Of a stretch of DNA of 64,000 nucleotides, positions 36,135-48,888 are shown one piece after another. Each line of letters opens with the position of its first letter. The stretch's first letter is position 1. Origin of the DNA: Arenicola marina (Eukaryota > Annelida > Polychaeta > Arenicolidae); contig OZ025248.1 in assembly GCA_964019135.1 (NCBI GenBank), forward strand, positions 9,989,574 to 10,053,573, read 5' to 3'. A model generated the notes under the pieces. The model ran no database searches and was not told the DNA's origin. It worked only from the letters and a program-made list of their open reading frames with translations. The position numbers and the translations under genes are program-made.

Positions 36135-39100
36135 CGGGGATTGCCGCGTCTGTTTCTCCTTGGCCGTCAAGGCAACTCGACGCTGAAATAGCTCACTCGC
36201 GTGATCACAATTTCAATGCGTCATTGCATGCTAAATAATGGATTGAATTGTGTTTCCCTCTGGGTTTCTCTTTATCAATCAATGAGACCGAAGCAACCTG
36301 CCCATTTTGATCAACCATGATCACTGGGCGGGTAAAACATGGCCGCTACTGTTCCAACCATGAATAAAATGCGTATCTAGGACTACGGTGTCATGAACAC
36401 ACTGGGTTTGTTCCAATATAACAGCAATAATGATTATTCGATTGAAAAGTATCGATGTGTGCACCCCGCCCCCCCCCCCCCCCGCCCCCGGTCTTCCTGC
36501 CATGCCCCCACCTGATCATCGGCTTGGGAATTGTCCAATAGTATCATTTCTGGGGTGGATTTCAGAAGGGAGAGCGGAGACAAGCACGAATGGCATGAAG
36601 TTCTTCGCAAATTATTCAGCATATCATTAATTTGAATTGTATAATGTTTATGGCGTTTTGGCAAGCTAAATGCAAACATCACGCACAGGCTTATAATACA
36701 AACGTGCCACAGCTTGCAACAATCGTAGAGCTCTTGAACTGCACTTAGGTCTACATCTCACTTGCACTTAGGTCATGTTAAGTTTGTTAATCAGATCGGT
36801 GTTCGATAGGATATCTACCACATGTTATATAATTGTAAATTAGCAAAGACAAATTTAGTACTGCAAAGATACTTGTTGCAAAATTATGGCAATTTCAATA
36901 CCATGCGTTGTATCATTAATGTGCTCAAGACTGGTCTAATCGTGGTTGTCATGTTGTGGCGTCACAATTGGATCAAAGATGGTCTAGAGTATGGACGCCA
37001 CGGGTACGCTATCAATGACGATCGACAATATTTGGCTGTTGACACATTCTCAAGGTCACGAGTCTCACCGAAGGGCTATTTGTAGGTCAATGTATTTGGC
37101 ATGCCAACGGTTACCAAGGCCCTAGATTCACAATCATCGTATCGTGGCAGAGAAGGTCGCCCCAGCTCCGTAAACTACGATAACGAACTTTATGGATCGA
37201 TAGCTTAGGCAAGTTGCCGTCGATATATTTGCGTGCTCACTCTCGCCTTGCACAGATGCACTCCGCATAATTAATTTCTTTCCTCACGCAACTATTAAAA
37301 TGTCACCACCTCAGTGGTCTTGCCCGTTTAGCAAGGAATGCAATTTTTTTCACTTCTTATCACCGCTGTTTTGTTTCGAGGTAGGTGTTAGGAAATGCAG
37401 GAGGTGAGGGCGCGGAGGGGGGGGGGGGGGATCAATACGACACCCAGTCATGCGAACAGCGTTTGTGATTTGATTTGATTTCTACTATCTTTATTGGGGA
37501 ATTTTAATTTTAGCTTCTACGCGTGACAGTTAGGTTGGGATGAGGCGCATAGTAGCCAAACTTTTTAAAGTATCAGTACATATAGGATATGCCATATAGT
37601 GATCAACGTTATAAAGCAGCCAAAGGTTACGGGGGTTGCTATGCACCATGACAACAAAATGCATGTATTCAATATTATGGTATGAAGCAGAGGAATGATG
37701 AACCTTAAACAAGACGCTGCACGCCAAGGGCAAAATATTGCCCCTGTAGTTAGATCACCTGCCTGATGACTCGAATCAATATCTCTGAATGCTTACATCA
37801 AGTCTTAGCGGGGAACGAGAGGCTGTACCATTCCACCCTACCCCCCCCCCCCCTCCCCCGACCTCCCTCGCTTTCTCGCTCTTTCTCTTGAGACGCCAGC
37901 GGACAAGAAGGTAACACTCGCCAAATCAAGTCAGCCTGATTAATATATAATGCGGGTCCTGCGATGAGATGCCAAAGGCAAAAGCCATCATGCAGATCGG
38001 AAGCAAGCATCCGGCAGAGACGGAACCTGGGTAGGACGAATAACTCATAACGGCACTCACGTGGCGAAAGTGATATATATTATCACAACGGTACTTAAAT
38101 GTCCGTCTTATATATCGAATTGTGGGCTTAGCTTGATCCCCAACAAATGGAAAATTAGCGGAACCGGAAACGACAAATAACAAATTGACGAATAGAATTT
38201 GACATAGCCAAGAAAGTATGCATGAAGGGATGTTCGGAGTAAGTTGGCTTCGAATAGAATAACGCCTTCTTCGATCGAAAAATCGGATATACGGATATTT
38301 ATTAGAAGTACAGTTTTGGTCCCGCCGCGTCCCGTCGCCAAGCACTCAGTTCGCCACGTGTCACGGATTTTTGATTTTTGTTAGGAAACTATATCAAGAA
38401 AACAACTACGATATGGTAAGCATCTTACGTTCAATATGCGCCATTGCTCTTACTCGAAATTGAAGCCGTTTTTCAACCATTTAAAAGCTGTGTGTACATA
38501 TATTGGCGATATATCGGTGAACATATAGTATCAGATAGGTTCTCTGTTATTACGTTAAAATGTAGAGAAGGGCTAATCCTCATGTTTATCCTGCTAATTA
38601 TGCAATGTACAAATCGTAACAAAAATTTTAAATGTATCTTTCGTAACACTTGTATAAATCGATTACAAAGAATAAATATAGAATATATCTATAAGTGATA
38701 GCTTTACGAGTGTAGCAGGCTGTTAGGGCAAACTTCCGTGATCTATAAGATGCAGTTTTAACTGAGCCGACATTGGGAGGTCCGTCAGACACGATAGGAC
38801 CACAGACTGTTCCAGAGGTGCAAGCACAATCTTTAGACTGTTCGCTCCCCTCATAACCCACCAGGGCTGCATGCACTGATTGTAATAACATGGATGCACT
38901 TAACTTTGGCAATATTGCTTCCAAATATCAGTTATTCCGTTGCTTGTAATTATGTGTGTGTATCCAATAAGCCCGGGGACCTTGGGGACCCCGCGGACCC
39001 CGGTGGGACAATGGCTGTGTTATGGAAACGTTATGTCATGGCAATGTCCATGCTTTGGCGGCCTTTCCCGTTCGGCCCATTCAACGGCTCTTAATCAATA

Positions 39101-39350
39101 GAGCCTTTGCTCGCTGGTCCAGTTAATGATCGACAGGTTCCGGGCCGATCAAAAGCATAGCTATATGTGTCAATTTTCTCTAGCGAACATGCAGAATACC
39201 ATTGTTAGACAATCGAGACTTGCCAGTCGACTACTGCGACTTTCGCAGGATATAGTTCATAAGAAAATGACTTGTAAGCAATATCATTGTTATGTAGCAT
39301 TACGTATGCCTGTAGCCTACGCGTGAAGCTTTTTGTATTACATGTAAAAT
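36135..39350. other. Non-coding stretch, no recognised exon
   Basis: It holds single-copy-looking DNA with G/C homopolymers (36465-36490, 37417-37430, 37841-37858). Open frames are short and hydrophobic or basic without family resemblance. Confidence 0.45.
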
Positions 39351-39354
39351 GTAG

Positions 39355-39765
39355 GCTTCCCCCTAGATATTAAGTCGATCCCCTTAGATAATAAGTAGGG
39401 CCCCTTAGATAATGAGTATGGCCCCCTAGATTATAAGTCGATTCCCCAAGATGATATGTAGGGCCCCCTAGATAAAAAATAGGGCCCCCTAGATAATATC
39501 TCGCGTTCTCGCTATCTCGCCCTCGCGTTCTCACCCTCGCGTTCGATAATAAGTCGATCCCCCTAGATAATAAGTCGACCCCCTGGATAATAAGTAGGGC
39601 TCGCTAAATAATAAGTCGATCAACCTAGATAATAAGTCGACCCCCGTAGATAATAAGTAGGGCTCGCTATGTATTAAGTAGGGCTCGCTAGATATTAAGA
39701 CGATCCCCATAGATAATAGGTCTATCCCCTGAGATAATAAGTAGGGCGCCCTATGTAATAAATCG
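39355..39765. repeat. Degenerate ~20-bp tandem repeat (CCCCTAGATAATAAGTMGRY)
   Basis: About 17 diverged copies of CCCCTAGATAATAAGTCGAT or AGTAGGGC variants run head to tail. They are broken at about 39500-39545 by a CTCGC-rich insert. Confidence 0.8.
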
Positions 39766-40290
39766 GGAGACTTTAAAAAAAGAAGGATGAGTTCAAAGTG
39801 TTGTACCTATGTCTCCAGGATGCTTCCGTACCTTCCACTCGTACAACCACAATAGTTTTCCTTTATTTGGGTTGACATATTTATTACATATATATTGTAC
39901 TTTTAATTATGTTCCAATATCATCTGGTAATAAAAATGGCACAATATTTTAGCAATCGTATATTATTGAAAATAAATTAATTAGCATCAATTATTGGATA
40001 TCTATAACCTGGTTTTGGTATAGGTTCTAAACGTAGAGTTCGTGCTTCCATCTCGCATACTATGCACATGCCACAACCAGAGACATTGCCGTGTCTAACA
40101 CGAAAAGGTAACTTGTAGGTAAAAGGTAACGCCCACAACGAACTCATTATTCATGCTATACTGGAAAAGTTTGTTAGGCTGCTAGATGTTACATCGGCTT
40201 CATATGCATGTTGATCCATTTCAATCTTGCTGATAGACATGCAATGACAGGTCTCAATGATATCTTTCAGGCGATGGATAACTTCTGGTA

Positions 40291-40345
40291 ATGGCGACTT
40301 TGCTTCTAGTCCTCCTGTGCTACAGCATCGTCACAACAGTGGAAG
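40291..40345 (+). CDS. Candidate first coding exon with signal peptide
   Basis: After an acceptor (ATCTTTCAG, about 40270), ATG at 40291 opens 18 codons, MATLLLVLLCYSIVTTVE, then G|GTAGGC. The peptide has a typical signal-sequence core (LLLVLLCY) and the exon ends in phase 1. Phase 1 is what the EGF exons from 58419 need, so this could be the start of that gene across an ~18 kb intron. Intervening exons were not found. A five-codon upstream ORF (ATG GAT AAC TTC TGG TAA) overlaps the start as TAATG. Confidence 0.45.
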
Positions 40346-43300
40346 GTAGGCCGTTTTTGAAATGAAATATCCGTACCTTTGCATATATTCTCGCGCAGGG
40401 ACTGGCCTGCCCTATTGTAATTGCAAATAGTCCAGAGGCTAGAATAATGTACTCAGAGAAAAATAGGAGTACATCCTTTGCTTTATTATCGACCTCAGTT
40501 AACATATCGGCACAACTAATGGAATAAATGGCGATCATGAAACCCGATATCTTGCTGGCATACAAGACGAATTGACATAGTGAGGAAGCGATAATAGCCC
40601 AAACAAAGGCCAAGCAATAGAAGCCGCACGGCACGTGGCAATTTGCAAGCGCTCGTTGACAACGACGCGGAGAATACCTGTATAATATATAGACTGGTAA
40701 CGAAGGAGTGGATTCCGGACTATTTTTGTATTGTCAATGTTCCTTAAGGCCAAGGGCGGCAGACAACCCGAAAAAATAAAAATCGATAGATTTATTTCAA
40801 TTTTGTTTTTCGTATTGCATATCAGGCGGGCTATCGAAAAATGCAATAAAACAGATACGTCACCGTGCTTACTTTTCTGTATTTAAGCATTTATTATCCA
40901 AGAAAATAACATTGACCATATGGGAAAATTAGCCAAAATTCAGGTTATTTCACCAATTTTGTGCCTCAGAAAAAAACTGTTCGATAGAAATACCTCAAAA
41001 ACTTTCTGAATGTTGTCCATTTGTTAGTAAACATAATGACTGAATAATATGTGGGGGTCACCGTACTAATTATGTCACTATGATTTCCCAAAACTGCCGC
41101 CCCCCCCCCCCCCCGCCGTACCAATATGACTGAAAATGGGATCTTCCTCACAAGGTACATATATAGATAATACTTTTTGCCCAAGTTTCACTAGATAGAT
41201 TTCTCTCAAATTCTCTGATTAGTAAATCTCCCTTTTTTTCGCATTAGGCGCCTGCCTGCGTGCTCCTCCATTTTCCTTGATTATCGCTCACAAGTTAGTT
41301 CCAGTTCTACTCGCTAGACGCTCATCAGTAGTACATAAAACACTCGCTTGGCACCTGCCGCACTTGGCCTTAACCGACTTTTGTGGCGCAAGTCCGTCAG
41401 ACTATTTCCTTTGTCAAGTTTTAACCGTGTACCTCGGCCTCCAGTTCCCCCAGTTGATAGATTATTTGCGGTTATTTATTTCAAGATTTAATCTTCTGAT
41501 TAGTCGTAGAGTCACAGATTAAGACTGAGTATTTGTTCTTCGAAAGCTTTAAGAGAAAACAATATGTGCCGGCTCGAATGGACTATCCTACGATCAACTG
41601 CCTGACGCTTTACCGGTTGAACTTCATAGCGCAAGGTATGAATTTAGGTAAATGTGCGGTCCAGCAGATGAGACGACTTCGCAAATCATAGTTCAGCGTT
41701 CCACTGCGAGGCGCCAATGCATGTGCAATGCATTCTGGGTATTATTTTGGTCTTTGTGAGATGTCAAGATGGGGGCATGGCATGTAACGGAAAAGTAACG
41801 TAATCTGGGGCGTTCCGCTTACGCTATAGTCCCTCTGCCGCGCGTCAAATTTAACCACTAGCATTATCCTTTACACGCGATAATTGAAAATGAATCTAAT
41901 CGAAGATATATGCGCAGTTGGTCATCAAATACACCATTTTTTAGCATTAAATGTGCTACTGGTACCTTACCGGATGAATTCATTCTATTTAGATTAATTA
42001 GAAGTCATTTTACTTACGAACTATGTTCTCAAGTTCGATCGAGGTCAAAGGCGTAAAGCGCTTTGTAATTTGACCTTGTGTTATTTTAAAATATTTGTTC
42101 GCTTAACCCTTGGCTTAAACATATTTATTTAACGAGGATACCCCGAATAACCTACGATGGGAACATGGGGCTCCCTAAAAAGCTAACTTTTACAATGTAA
42201 AACAAAATATGCAACAGTACAATTGCGAGGCAAGTTTGATCACGTATGACGGTACATGAAGAGATACATGAAGAGGCAAGGGGGATAGCCCTAAAGGCTT
42301 ATTCCAGACAGACTCTTGGTATCTGAAACGATGAGGTTTCAGCTGGACGCTCGTGGCCACTGACGTTTCCATTGTTCACAGTGCTTGAAAATCATTTGCA
42401 ATTCTGCAATCAAATGTCATAGATCTATAGCCGTATAATAGGTTGTCAATCTAAAATTTCGTCCTACATATTTCGATGAAAGAATTCAATTTTTTTTTTG
42501 ATGTTCAGTCACTGAAAAGTTTCTTTTCTTTCTCAATGTACTGGATCAGTACACCCCTCCCTCAATTGCCGATTTGCCCGCCCCACCGTCATCTACCTCA
42601 ATAATGTAAATAATATCAAATTGATTAAATAAATTATGAAATTGTGGAATCAAATGTGGCTGCCATTTGCAGTTCGCATCGTGGAAACGGCGTTTTCTTC
42701 GGACGAGGATCACCTTTTCAAGAAAAATCTTTGATCTTATGGAAACGTATATGGAAACGCATATGGAAAGAGTTATAAGGAACATCAGTTTTTTGTTTAA
42801 CATTTGGCGAATAAAAAAAATGCAGGTTTTCCTGCACTTTTTAAAATGGAGGATACCCGTTATCAGCGGTCTGTTTCGGACAAGCAGGCTGGTTCTCAGC
42901 GAATCAAGAAATGTATTCTTCTTCAGCCATGGCAGTGCGACGCTAACTTAGTGACGAAGACATAGGTTAAGGGCAGTAAGGTTGTTTCTGCATATTTCTA
43001 CTGCCGACCATATTTGTTTCTCACTCTCTTGACATGTTTATCGCTTAAATACCTGATTGTCAGAAGGCAGTTCTGCGATGTATCGGCTAAATGGGCCAAC
43101 CGTTACATATGCAAATCTGTGACGTCGTATCCTGCTGCGGCCATTACCCGGCAGAATATAAAAAGTCCCTCCGTCATAGGAGGCCATTTTTGTAGCACTC
43201 TTGCGCAACCTCGTACAGGTGGCACTAGTAGCTGCATATGAGATGGGTTAATAGTGAAGATGCAGGTTGTTGAATAATGAGTCGAATGCGGGAATGCCAT

Positions 43301-46300
43301 TTTTTACAGTTGAGTCACAGAATGAGCCATGATTTAATATCTTGGAAATGGCACGTGCCAGTCGAAGGGGAGTAGGCCTATGAAATAATTTGGAACTTGT
43401 GGAATGGCAGTGGCAGGGGCGCTTCTAGTGAGGGGGGGGGGGTGCAAAAAAACCGTGCTTATAGCTGCATAATTTTTAACAGTTTATCATAGGTAAACAA
43501 AAAAACGAAAACCCACGAAACCCACTTTAAAAATAAATATCTTGACTATCAAATAATACCATATCTTAGGAACGAAATGGAGGCCTAAAAGCCGAGAAAA
43601 CAACTGACATAAATGCCAAACGGCGAATGTAATGACTGTCAATAGGGCTATAAAGTCTCGTTCGCCTAGACTTCCGGTTTACTCATTTTGGGGACAAACA
43701 AAAGAAGCACGTGTTCGGAACGAGTTTAGAATCTCTGCGCACAATGGTATCCTGACTATCTGTGGGGTAGGCGTGACGTGTATGTTACGCAAAAAGAGAG
43801 ACTGGGAACCAGACTACCTGCGCAAAAGCCAGACGCCGAGGGGTGGGTCCATTGCGGAAGGCCTAGCGATATGATTAAGAATATTTAAGAAATATAGCTT
43901 CACAAAACGGATAGATGACATATTTTTTATTCGTTTGCGCCATCGCAATGACGAATATTTGTTACGACGGGACCCTACGACTAAGAAACTAACGTTTCTT
44001 TTGGATTTCCTACGAAAACGAGACATTATGACGTCACACAGATTCTCCCAGGTAACAACGTTGGCGCAACGCTTCAAGCAGAAAACTTACAAAAATGAAG
44101 AAACTTGGTCTTTTCGTGATCTAAAAGTGATACGAAACCATCCAACTGGTCTTATTTTATCTTTACCATGTGGCTTAATGACGCACCCCTGTATTGTTAC
44201 TCCATGCACTGCACATTTTGACAGCGGAATGGTTAAGTCGATTACTTGCTCTCGCCATTTTTGTTACCGCGGAGGCACGCGAAGCTCTGTGACGTCACTC
44301 GCTCTTTGGTGAACTTGCGGAAGCCCCGGTGCAGGGCTAAATTTAGAACGTTATTTTTAGCTTTCGAGTGTTCCGAAAACGGATTTTTTCTTGTATATTC
44401 CCGAAGTTCTGCGCTTCATCGCCTCCAAATATTTTAACGTATCTCTCCCATAGCCATGTTTAGTGAAATGGTACTCATAGTCTTTAGAATAAACCTGGAG
44501 AGAAATTGACTTATGGCTGCCTCTACTTCAACATGGAGCACGTGTTTTTGTTTGTCCCCAAAACTGAAGTCTCGCGGCCCGGTAAGGTCTTTGCTGTAAC
44601 TACATGTAGCATTCGCCTTATTCACGGAATCGCCATATTGACGCCAAAACGAGGCTGTGCCTGCAAACACAAACTGCGTGACTTGCCCAACGCGTGAAAT
44701 CTAATGGGAGACACTGCAGCGGGTTCGCTGCGAAATAGCTCCCGGGTGATTTCAGTAATAAAATGACCGATTTCAGGCAGATGAAAAGGGTGTGTGGGTT
44801 CTGGAGCAAGTACATGTGAAAAAAGAGGGTCTTTTGGGGCGATTATATTTGAAAAAAGTGGGGCATTTCCCGCGGCATGCAGCAAGGGTCAATTGACATG
44901 AAAGCCCCCCTATATTATTTAACTCACTTTCCACGTCAGCTAGGATCTTTGTGCTGTGACATATTAGTCTATGAACCCACTATTGTTTTTGCTTTTATTA
45001 TGAGTAGAGCTATTTTTTTATTGAGTATTGAGTGAATCCTATGACCAGGACATTCTTTGCCTACTACTCATATGATAGACCCACGTGAAATGGCACGATA
45101 GGCATATAGCCTTACAAGTTACAGGCTGAAAGTGCCGTTAAACCCAAATCAAACGACGTGAAAACGTGCACACAAGCGTTGTTGAACCCCGTGTTTCACC
45201 CGGGGAGATATTATATGCTGGGTATATGGAATTATGCTGACATATTTTATCTCATGAAAGGACCAATGTGGCAATAATTCTAACCACCCCCCCCCCCCAC
45301 TCCATACACGTATTGATTGGCTGTGCCTGTGCCGTTGCACGAACTAATCGGTCTAATCCTAAAACAGTGATGACCACTTTTATGGGAGAATGTGGTTGTT
45401 GCACGAAATGCAGGGAAAAAAATAATTGCACCGCTCGAGAAATGAACGCACGACCCCAGTTTCAAAATGGAAACGCAACGTTACGCAATGCGTTTCAGTG
45501 CGTCATATTGTACCTCCAGCAACCATTCCCTGCAAAGTTTCCAATAAAAACACCATTAACGTTTGATTTAATTTGCCGTTAAACATATAGACCTTAGCTA
45601 TCTTCCACTAAGCAGATAAGCTCTGTTGAAGTGATAGCATCCCATTGCTGGTCGTACAGCGAATGGTGGAACATGCGTCATCATCCATCACCTACCATTT
45701 ATAGCAATATTTGTAGAAACCCGAATATTATGGTATCTTGTTGGGACACAAACAACTAAGTTGTCTTCACGTACTTGTTTGTTGGTTGCCAAGTTAATAT
45801 TGTATATGATTAAAAGGCATAGTTGCATGGTTTGGATCTGGATCACATGATATAATATCATGGGGTGCTATGAGCGAAGCGTTCGCACTTTACTTTTTGC
45901 GAAGAGCTTTTCAACTTTTATGGTATACCTTTATTTTATGTATATTCCAATGCATGCAGAGTGTTCTTCTGCCCCTGATCGTTATGTGGATCAGCAAACT
46001 GGCCTACTCACCCGACAATTACCATGTTTTCAACAACAAATAATTCAAGCATCGAGGCAACTGAACTTGAACTGAGACGGGCAGATATATATATGAGTTT
46101 TCGTTAATGTAGTGAGCGTGGATCAAATATTTGCAAAGTTAAATATGACTTAGGAGATGGACTTCAAGCTGTGCCGAGTGGCCAGGAGGAGGGGTGGAGG
46201 AGGGGATGGCGAAAGCAAACTGTAGGTCTACGTGGCGCAAGATTGGCCCATGATTGATTGATTTTATTCATTTCCGCCATATGCTGAAGGGTTACTGTGA

Positions 46301-46320
46301 CTGTCATTGGCACGAACAAT
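40346..46320. other. Non-coding stretch, possible intron
   Basis: No exon recognised. It holds one inverted copy of the dispersed repeat, a single hAT-like end at about 43416 (CAGGGGCGCTTC followed by a G-run), and other homopolymers. If the exon at 40291 belongs to the EGF gene, this is intron. Confidence 0.4.
41795..42112 (-). repeat. Dispersed repeat, inverted copy of 29352-29655
   Basis: The reverse complement starts GGTTAAGCGAACAAATATTT and aligns for about 300 bp to 29352-29655. Shared words are TACGCCTTTGACCTCGA, GGTACCAGTAGCACA, AATGGTGTATTTGATG and GGCAGAGGGACTAT. Confidence 0.8.
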
Positions 46321-46328
46321 TCCTTAGC

Positions 46329-46432
46329 AGTGGCGGACCCAGCGGTGGGGGGGGGGGGGGGGTTACTACGGCTTAACCCCCCCCCCCACCCATTCAAGCT
46401 TCCAAAGCCCCTAAAGTCTGGATCCCGCCCCT
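46329..46432. mobile_element. 104-bp hAT-like MITE remnant with poly-G/poly-C core
   Basis: It starts AGTGGCGGACCCAG and ends CTGGATCCCGCCCCT, an imperfect inverted repeat closely related to that of the element at 26449-26630. The interior is mainly a 16-base G run and a 14-base C run. A target-site duplication is not clear. Confidence 0.55.
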
Positions 46433-46591
46433 AGCTGCTTAGGGCGAACACGTGTCGAACATTTCCCGAAGGTGACGCAGTTTCACTCGTACTTCAGAGC
46501 TTTGCTCGTATGTTAATTATACTTAAACAAATGCACGTGTGACAGCGATGGGTTCTCCCAGGATAACATGGGATAACATGGCGACCAGCGA

Positions 46592-48004
46592 GTGAAAAGT
46601 CAAACGTTTGGGTGCTCTCGGAAACAACCTACGTTCCACGGAATTCAAACAGCTTTGGCGAACAAGAGACACGCCAAACTCATGGGCAAACACAATAGAA
46701 AGCGAAACAGAACTTGCAGCGGGGACTCTCGGAGCAAAAAACTCAATTTTGCATCTGAATTAAAGTCACCAAAAGTATCCATGGGCGATAATGCAACCAT
46801 AATGGAGGATACCTCGCAAGGTGACTGTGCCTCACAAGCCGCCCAGGACTCAGCCGCGGCCCCTGACGTGCTGCTCAAGATCAACTCGAAACTGGAGTAC
46901 ATTATATCTCAACTGGAAATACAACATACAGATGTCCACGGTACAGACGGCGTACTCGATCAGCTTGCTTTTGCAGCCAAAGAGCAGGGCGTCAACTCTG
47001 GACAGATCGCAACACACCAAGAAGAGATTGCGGATTTAAGAGGTGATGTAGCAACTCTAAAGGCAATCGTTATGAAGCAGGACACACAAATTCGAAATCT
47101 GAGGGATGAATGTATCGACCTCAAATATCGTTCAATGAAAAATAATGTGCTTCTTCACAACGTGCCTGAGCATACGTCGGTCCAGGGTGCACAGCCACGG
47201 GAGGACTGTGAGACCAAACTCAGACAGATATTGCACCAGAACGGGTTTAACGGTAATCCCACCATTGAGCGATGCCACCGCCTGGGACCCAAGATAAGCG
47301 ACACCCATGTCCGCCCCAGACCCATAGTGGCCAGAATACTTTGTCAAAAGGACGTAGACAATATGCTGGAGTTCTCCAGACGACATCTTCAGAAGGGTAA
47401 GGACTCTGTGAAGTTCACCCCCCAATTTCCAGCCGAGATACAGGAACGCCGCCGAGAGTATGGAGAGAGGGCACAGGCCGCCAGGGATCGAGCAGCCCCA
47501 CATCCAGTCAACACGCGTGTAACGAACGACGCGCTCTACATTAACAACGAGCGACAAAGAGACCTCCTTCCAGCTGTATCGGCACAGGACATCCTGACTC
47601 TCTCTCCACGAGAAAGAAAAGACGAAAGATTAGCTCTACCGGAAGTAACGCAAGGGGAGGTGATCACCCAGACCGGGGCTAGTGCCTTTGCGACAGTGGT
47701 CCCCGCCAAGACCTTGCAGGACGTCAGGAGAGTGTATCACCAACTGCTGCTTGCCCCCGAAAGGGCCGGGGCCATGCACAACATCATCGCCTATCGCCTC
47801 TCGGCCGACCAAGATGGATGGCAGGATGATGGCGATTATGGCTCCGGACGGCATGTGAGATACCTTCTCAAGCGCCACAACTTAGAACACATCGCAGTTG
47901 TCGTCACCCGCCGCTACACCGACCTCCACTCCAAGACTGACAGATACAAGCTCCTGGGGAAGGCCGTAGAATCTGCGCTGAAACAGCATAAGCCGGCCTC
48001 ATAA
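46592..48004 (+). CDS. LINE ORF1 protein with coiled coil, RRM-like domain and C-terminal IMPACT-like domain
   Basis: The 470-residue frame is intact. The N-terminus is basic (KHNRKRNR, nucleic-acid binding). Residues about 95-170 look like a coiled coil. Residues about 178-285 resemble the L1 ORF1p/Transposase_22 RRM and C-terminal parts (KNNVLLHNVPE, ERCHRLGP, RPIVARIL, FTPQFPAEIQERRREY). Residues about 362-468 resemble the IMPACT/UPF0029 (YigZ) fold: MHNIIAYRL, DDGDYGSGRHVRYLL, IAVVVTRRYTDL, then KLLGKAVESAL. In IMPACT proteins the same order is H-N-C/A-Y, DDGE-GTAG, VVV-RYYGG, A--AL. The GG after RYY is not kept here. ORF1p binds RNA and chaperones retrotransposition. The role of an IMPACT-like domain in it is unknown to me. 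An 884-bp spacer separates it from ORF2. Confidence 0.8.
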   Translation: MKSQTFGCSRKQPTFHGIQTALANKRHAKLMGKHNRKRNRTCSGDSRSKKLNFASELKSPKVSMGDNATIMEDTSQGDCASQAAQDSAAAPDVLLKINSKLEYIISQLEIQHTDVHGTDGVLDQLAFAAKEQGVNSGQIATHQEEIADLRGDVATLKAIVMKQDTQIRNLRDECIDLKYRSMKNNVLLHNVPEHTSVQGAQPREDCETKLRQILHQNGFNGNPTIERCHRLGPKISDTHVRPRPIVARILCQKDVDNMLEFSRRHLQKGKDSVKFTPQFPAEIQERRREYGERAQAARDRAAPHPVNTRVTNDALYINNERQRDLLPAVSAQDILTLSPRERKDERLALPEVTQGEVITQTGASAFATVVPAKTLQDVRRVYHQLLLAPERAGAMHNIIAYRLSADQDGWQDDGDYGSGRHVRYLLKRHNLEHIAVVVTRRYTDLHSKTDRYKLLGKAVESALKQHKPAS

Positions 48005-48888
48005 CTCAAATCGTTCGGATTACAAAGCAACCCACGCAATTCCAAGTGTGTATGTTTGCTATTCATGCTATTATTCATATCGTATGGATACCCTTGGAGA
48101 CACTTCTGTTGACTTTTGGCAACTTTTCTGCCTGTGCGATCCGCAAGTTCAGTGTTTTGTTCTGATGTCATGGTGTCCTGCGTTCAAGTGAGTACAGCTC
48201 AAAAAATTAGGCCAAACATGCCAGTATTGTTTCGGATTGCTCAGACCACTCACAAGGTATGTAGGTACAACTCAGGGGCTTGTTGTCACTATGTGTCCCT
48301 GACCCGTGTGTACCGGCACTATGAATTGGGCAGTGTTAACGTGCATAATACCTACCACCTCACTCACCCCTTAATCCTGATTATAACCGCCCTGTTTGCT
48401 TCGATAATTGTGCTTTAGGCCTGTTTCTAAGACACTTGATAAATTTGATACTCTGATGAACAACCGCCCTTGCAGTTACTGGCATATTTGTTACATCATG
48501 TTGACATTAAATGCCATAGCAATTGATGTCATGGGACCCCGTCCGTCATGCTGACGGATCTCTGACAACACAGAGATTTGTCTTTCTTCTCGTCTCGTCT
48601 CCGACGTATCATTGACCCCTCCCCTACTCTACCTCACGTGTTTAACGTTAGTATTATGCCTTTCTCGCCGCTTCCATGCACACATATCACCTCTCTGCAC
48701 TCTATCTTTCAACCCCTCTTCTTCATCACGTCTTTCTTTTTATTTTTTGCACCTATGTTGCCTTGCGCTGTTACAAATTTCATTATAGATTATGAACAAA
48801 GTATTTGGTACCGCGAATCTGAAACTGACTGTACTGCTGCAAATATGTACTGCTGTATATTTGTATCTTCTGGCTGCATTCTGCCATT

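Noticed and set aside
30660..36238. Long forward open frames (up to 481 codons) with repeating PPRQPCEAGPQSFHRPANL peptide
   Set aside because: They follow automatically from a stop-free 41-bp tandem repeat and exist in all three forward frames; no splice or start context supports a gene.
38700..38890. Possible cysteine-containing extracellular exon on the minus strand
   Set aside because: It has an acceptor-like site but no domain spacing I recognise and no clear donor.
38970..39012. Collagen-like exon on the minus strand (GPRGPQGPR)
   Set aside because: Only three Gly-X-Y triplets, no standard 45- or 54-bp exon, and no neighbouring collagen exons.
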